This document shows positions 8,187 to 10,476 of a stretch of DNA of 10,476 bases, piece by piece (the first letter of the stretch is position 1; each line of letters begins with the position of its first letter). Under the pieces are notes generated by a model that worked only from the letters and a program-made list of their open reading frames with translations, was not told where the DNA came from and did not search any database. The translations under genes were made by a program, and so were the position numbers. The DNA lies in contig PKZC01000450.1 in NCBI GenBank assembly GCA_003132905.1, positions 1-10,476 of the forward strand, written 5' to 3'. This DNA is from Bryobacterales bacterium. Lineage in GTDB: Bacteria; Acidobacteriota; Terriglobia; Bryobacterales; Bryobacteraceae.

Positions 8187-8745
8187 GACAATCCTTGATC
8201 AAACGGGACAGGCCCCGACGGATGTTCTCGCAAACGGTGGATTCGCTGACCCCCAGGATCTTCGCGATTTCCCGGTACCGAAAGCTTTCGGTTCGCAGGT
8301 GCAGACAGAGCCGTTGCTGTGTGGAAAGGCGATTGATGGCGGCGCGCATCAGGGCCAAACGCTCCTGTTGCAATATGGCTTCTTCCGACGACGGGTAGCG
8401 TTCATCGGCAACGTTCAGAGCGGGGCCGTCCAGGCTCTGCCCTGGTGAAGCAGATCGCCAGCGATCCAGCACAAGATTGTGCCCCACGCGAAACAACCAA
8501 GCCTTGGGACTGTCCAGGCTTCTGCCGGCCCGCATTTCGAGGAACAACTTCACGAAGCATTCCTGCGTCACATCCTCAGCTTCCGCCGCGCTACCCAACA
8601 TGGCGACGACGTAGCGGTACAGGGGAAGACGGAGCTCGTCAAACAAGCCGGACAGGACCTGGTCGAGCGTTTGAGCTTGCTCCCGGGGAGCGACGAAAAG
8701 CCACTTCCCAAGGGTTAAGGCTCCGAGATCATCGTTCGCTGCCAT
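8176..8745 (-). CDS. ECF-family RNA polymerase sigma factor
   Basis: A 189-residue sigma70-family protein with only regions 2 and 4, as in extracytoplasmic-function sigma factors. Region 2 spans about 34-100: LRLPLYRYVVAMLGSAAEAE, then DVTQECFVKLF (58-68) for core binding, and AWLFRVGHNLVLDRWR (82-97) for -10 recognition. A short linker follows. Region 4 spans about 128-187, with the helix-turn-helix FRYREIAKILGVSESTVCEN (155-174) for -35 recognition. There is no large extra C-terminal domain. The first 30 residues are an extension of no clear function. The start has GAGAAG 9 nt upstream (8755-8760). The anti-sigma gene overlaps its 3' end, the usual arrangement for a cognate pair. The adjacent receptor gene is a candidate target, but I cannot identify the recognition sequence. 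The ECF subgroup cannot be assigned by eye. Confidence 0.93.
   Translation of the reverse strand: MAANDDLGALTLGKWLFVAPREQAQTLDQVLSGLFDELRLPLYRYVVAMLGSAAEAEDVTQECFVKLFLEMRAGRSLDSPKAWLFRVGHNLVLDRWRSASPGQSLDGPALNVADERYPSSEEAILQQERLALMRAAINRLSTQQRLCLHLRTESFRYREIAKILGVSESTVCENIRRGLSRLIKDCHEL
8192..8196 (-). promoter_or_regulatory. Shine-Dalgarno site of the anti-sigma gene, inside the sigma gene
   Basis: On the minus strand AAGGA ends 5 nt before the ATG at 8184-8186, within the last codons of the sigma gene. The 11-bp overlap (8176-8186) and this internal site suggest translational coupling, which would keep sigma and anti-sigma in balance. Confidence 0.65.
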
Positions 8746-8770
8746 GATTCAAGACTTCTCCGTGCGCTTG

Positions 8771-8815
8771 TTTGCTATGACGGTTTGCGTATGCCTTTTC
8801 CCGACAGCTAGCAAA
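8771..8815. repeat. 7-bp inverted repeat in the sigma gene leader
   Basis: TTTGCTA at 8771-8777 and TAGCAAA at 8809-8815 are perfect inverted copies with 31 bp between them; a partial copy (TTTGC) lies at 8784-8788. They sit 26 to 70 bp before the sigma start codon, inside the proposed leader. They could be a pair of operator half-sites or close an RNA stem. A 7-bp match in a region of this size may also be chance. Confidence 0.3.
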
Positions 8816-8940
8816 AATTCTTTTGGTGACTCGTGCTTGGAGCGGTGACGGGGGTTGGCGTGCGAATACGTCAACTTAGGAACAAGACGCTGTTATCGAT
8901 GACGGCGGGGGCTGGAAACCTCGACAGAAGAGGAGGCTTG

Positions 8941-8970
8941 ATTATGTACCAGCCCGAAGAGTCTTGTCAA
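8941..8970 (-). promoter_or_regulatory. Sigma70-like promoter upstream of the sigma/anti-sigma operon
   Basis: On the minus strand there is a perfect -35 (TTGACA, 8965-8970), an 18-bp spacer and CATAAT (8941-8946), which matches the -10 consensus at five of six positions. Transcription would start near 8934-8938, giving a leader of about 190 nt before the sigma ATG at 8745. The leader contains no ATG, so no short ATG-initiated leader peptide is expected. This is the strongest promoter-like sequence I see in the window. Its form suggests transcription by the housekeeping polymerase. Confidence 0.6.
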
Positions 8971-8991
8971 TGCGCTTTTACTTTTCCGCGA

Positions 8992-10422
8992 TCACTGCGT
9001 CGTAGTTAGCGCCTTCAAATACCGGTAGTAAAATTCGACACCGTCATAAAACGAACCGACGCGCACGCGCTCGTCCTTGCCATGCGCGCGCACATCGTCC
9101 TGGTCGAGCGCGACGCCTGAAACGCCATAGGTGGGTATGCCTGCCGCAATGGTGTAGACGCTGTCCGACGCTCCTGTTTCCATTTCCGGAATCACCGGCG
9201 CACTGGGCCACATGGCATCCGTCACGCGCTGGAGCGGCTGCATCACTTCCGGGGGAGGCATCAAGGCGGCAAAGGCCTTCGTCGCGGGTGCGTGATCGAA
9301 CACGTTCCCAGCGTTGTCCACGTACTTCACCGTAATTTTCGGATCGGCGAAGATCCGGATCAACTCCTGACGCACATCTTCCATTGCATGGCCGGGCAAA
9401 ATCCGGCAATTCACGTTGGCTCGCGCTTGCTGCGGCAGTGCGTTGTTGGCATGGCCGGCGTTTAAGCGTGTCGCCACGCAGGTGGTGCGCAGCAGCGAAT
9501 TAAATCGAGCGTCCTTAGAAAGCCGGGCGATCGCTTCCTGGTCCGGTGGGATGCGGAGAATTGCTCGCATATCCGCGGCGTTCTGTCCCGTTTCGAGTGC
9601 GGCCCTACGTTCGAAATAGGCCCGAGTGATTGGGTTCAGTTCGAAGGGAAAGGGTGCGCGCTCTAAGCGCGAGAGAGCGTCCGCGATATGGTAAATCGCA
9701 TTATCCGGAACAGGCAGAGAACTGTGGCCACCGGCGTTCGTTGCGTCGAGCTCAAAATCGGCGTAGAGCTTTTCGTTTGCCTCCACATCGACATTCAACG
9801 GCTTGCCCTTCACGGTGGTCACACCGCCTGAATCGGGATTCAGCGCAAACGCCGCGTCCACAAGATCCCGGTGATTCTTCAAGAGCCAGTCGACACCGTT
9901 CGATTTTCCGCCCTCTTCATCGGCAGTCAGCGCCAGGATGATATCGCGATCCGACCGGTAACCTTCGCGCTTAAACCGGATGAAAGTGGTCACCAGAATG
10001 GCATCGCTCACTTTCATATCCTGGGTGCCGCGACCGTAATAGTAGCCGTCCTTTTCGACGAATTGGAATGGATCGGTAGACCAGTCCTCGCGCCGCGCCT
10101 CTACGACATCCAGGTGAGCGATGATCAGGATCGGTTTCAATCCCGCGGAGCCCGTGCCCCGATATCGCGCTATCAGATTGCCCTTGCGATCATTGGGCCC
10201 TAAAACTTTGACATCCTCGGCGGGAAAGCCGGCGGACGTTAGCCGATTGGCCATCGCCTCGGCCGCTATGGTTGTGCTTCCAATCGAATCGGTCGTATTG
10301 ATTTCGATGAGCTGTTGAAAGATGTCATGCGCTAGTTGGCGCGTGGCCTCATCGAGTGGCGCCCCGACCGCAGAAGCTAAAACCAGTAACGCTGCGGCTA
10401 AACTTGCGATCGTCCGGTTCAT
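8992..10422 (-). CDS. Exported M20/M25/M40-family metallopeptidase
   Basis: A 476-residue zinc-dependent hydrolase of the M20 clan MH family, which cleaves peptides, acyl-amino acids or related amides. Residues 1-21 are a signal peptide (MNRTIASLAAALLVLASAVGA), so it probably works in the periplasm or outside the cell. Metal and catalytic residues are in place: H103 and D105 (HLDVV), bridging D135 (YGRGTQDMK), base E169 and ligand E170 (TADEEGG), D197 (NPDSGG) and H447 (RAHGKDERV). The lid/dimerisation domain (about 215-330) has GGHSS (H233). Length fits the family. The start codon lies 8 bp after the probable purD stop and has no clear Shine-Dalgarno, so expression may depend on readthrough and reinitiation. 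No convincing terminator follows before the sigma promoter. Substrate cannot be told from sequence; Xaa-His/carnosine dipeptidase-like or carboxypeptidase-like activity are options. Confidence 0.94.
   Translation of the reverse strand: MNRTIASLAAALLVLASAVGAPLDEATRQLAHDIFQQLIEINTTDSIGSTTIAAEAMANRLTSAGFPAEDVKVLGPNDRKGNLIARYRGTGSAGLKPILIIAHLDVVEARREDWSTDPFQFVEKDGYYYGRGTQDMKVSDAILVTTFIRFKREGYRSDRDIILALTADEEGGKSNGVDWLLKNHRDLVDAAFALNPDSGGVTTVKGKPLNVDVEANEKLYADFELDATNAGGHSSLPVPDNAIYHIADALSRLERAPFPFELNPITRAYFERRAALETGQNAADMRAILRIPPDQEAIARLSKDARFNSLLRTTCVATRLNAGHANNALPQQARANVNCRILPGHAMEDVRQELIRIFADPKITVKYVDNAGNVFDHAPATKAFAALMPPPEVMQPLQRVTDAMWPSAPVIPEMETGASDSVYTIAAGIPTYGVSGVALDQDDVRAHGKDERVRVGSFYDGVEFYYRYLKALTTTQ
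9913..9918 (-). other. Catalytic Glu-Glu pair of the M20 peptidase
   Basis: These two codons encode E169 (general base in the family) and E170 (zinc ligand) in the TADEEGG motif. Their presence, with H103, D105, D135, D197 and H447, argues that the enzyme is active rather than a degenerate paralogue. Confidence 0.8.
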
Positions 10423-10430
10423 GCCCGATA

Positions 10431-10476
10431 TTACCAGCGCTTCAGGCCCTTCTGACCAATGTCCTTCCGATAGTGC
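10431..10476 (-). CDS. purD: Probable C-terminus of phosphoribosylamine-glycine ligase (PurD), 5' part outside the window
   Basis: Reading in from the right edge on the minus strand, one frame gives HYRKDIGQKGLKRW and then TAA (10431-10433). A terminal (H/Q/F)YR(K/R)DIG motif followed by a few basic residues is characteristic of the end of PurD, the ATP-grasp enzyme that joins glycine to 5-phosphoribosylamine in purine synthesis. Only 14 complete codons are visible, so this rests on one short motif. The stop lies 8 bp before the start of the M20 peptidase gene, so the two may share a transcript. Confidence 0.65.
   Translation of the reverse strand, partial: HYRKDIGQKGLKRW

Noticed and set aside
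8776..8803. ECF-like promoter (GGGAAAA ... CGTCAT on the minus strand) near the sigma start, which would imply autoregulation.
   Set aside because: The spacing between the GGAA-like and CGTC elements is about 13 nt, shorter than the usual 16-17, and the match is loose. The sigma70-type site at 8941-8970 is much better.
8971..8991. Terminator after the M20 gene (CGCG ... GCGC flanking an A-rich loop on the minus strand).
   Set aside because: The stem is only 3-4 bp and no T-tract follows.
10423..10453. TAATAT before the M20 start as a -10 box for its own promoter.
   Set aside because: It lies only a few bases before the ATG and the nearest -35-like sequence (TTGGTC) is 20 bp away. It overlaps the purD stop codon and is better explained as coding end plus gap.

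Overview
The window looks like chromosomal DNA from an Acidobacteriota bacterium, most likely the Bryobacterales/Solibacter group. This is inferred from family content: a very large Oar-type TonB-dependent receptor with an N-terminal carboxypeptidase-regulatory-like domain, a planctomycete-type PSCyt1/DUF1549/DUF1553 (PSD1) cytochrome-like protein, and an ECF sigma factor with an oversized zinc-finger anti-sigma partner. Coding density is high. All six recognisable genes lie on the minus strand, so transcription runs right to left. I see no tRNA, rRNA, CRISPR array, insertion sequence or phage gene.

In transcription order (right to left): the last 14 codons of a probable purD (10431-10476); 8 bp later an exported M20-family zinc peptidase (8992-10422); a 246-bp intergenic region holding a good sigma70-like promoter (8941-8970) and a leader of about 190 nt; an ECF sigma factor (8176-8745) overlapping by 11 bp a 586-residue membrane-anchored anti-sigma factor (6426-8186); a gap of about 150 bp with a GC-rich hairpin; the TonB-dependent receptor (2419 to 6255 or 6273); and, 31 bp further on, a PSD1-type protein with two CxxCH motifs, cut by the left edge (1-2387).

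A reasonable working model is a cell-envelope module. The sigma/anti-sigma pair is translationally coupled and could sense an envelope or substrate signal. The receptor would import or bind a large substrate at the outer membrane, and the PSD1 protein, probably periplasmic and possibly haem-binding, would act on it or in electron transfer. The receptor and PSD1 genes are probably cotranscribed. Control of the receptor by the sigma factor is inferred from adjacency only. The M20 peptidase appears to belong to a different unit, downstream of purD.

The partial purD and PSD1 genes are described from translations read directly off the sequence.
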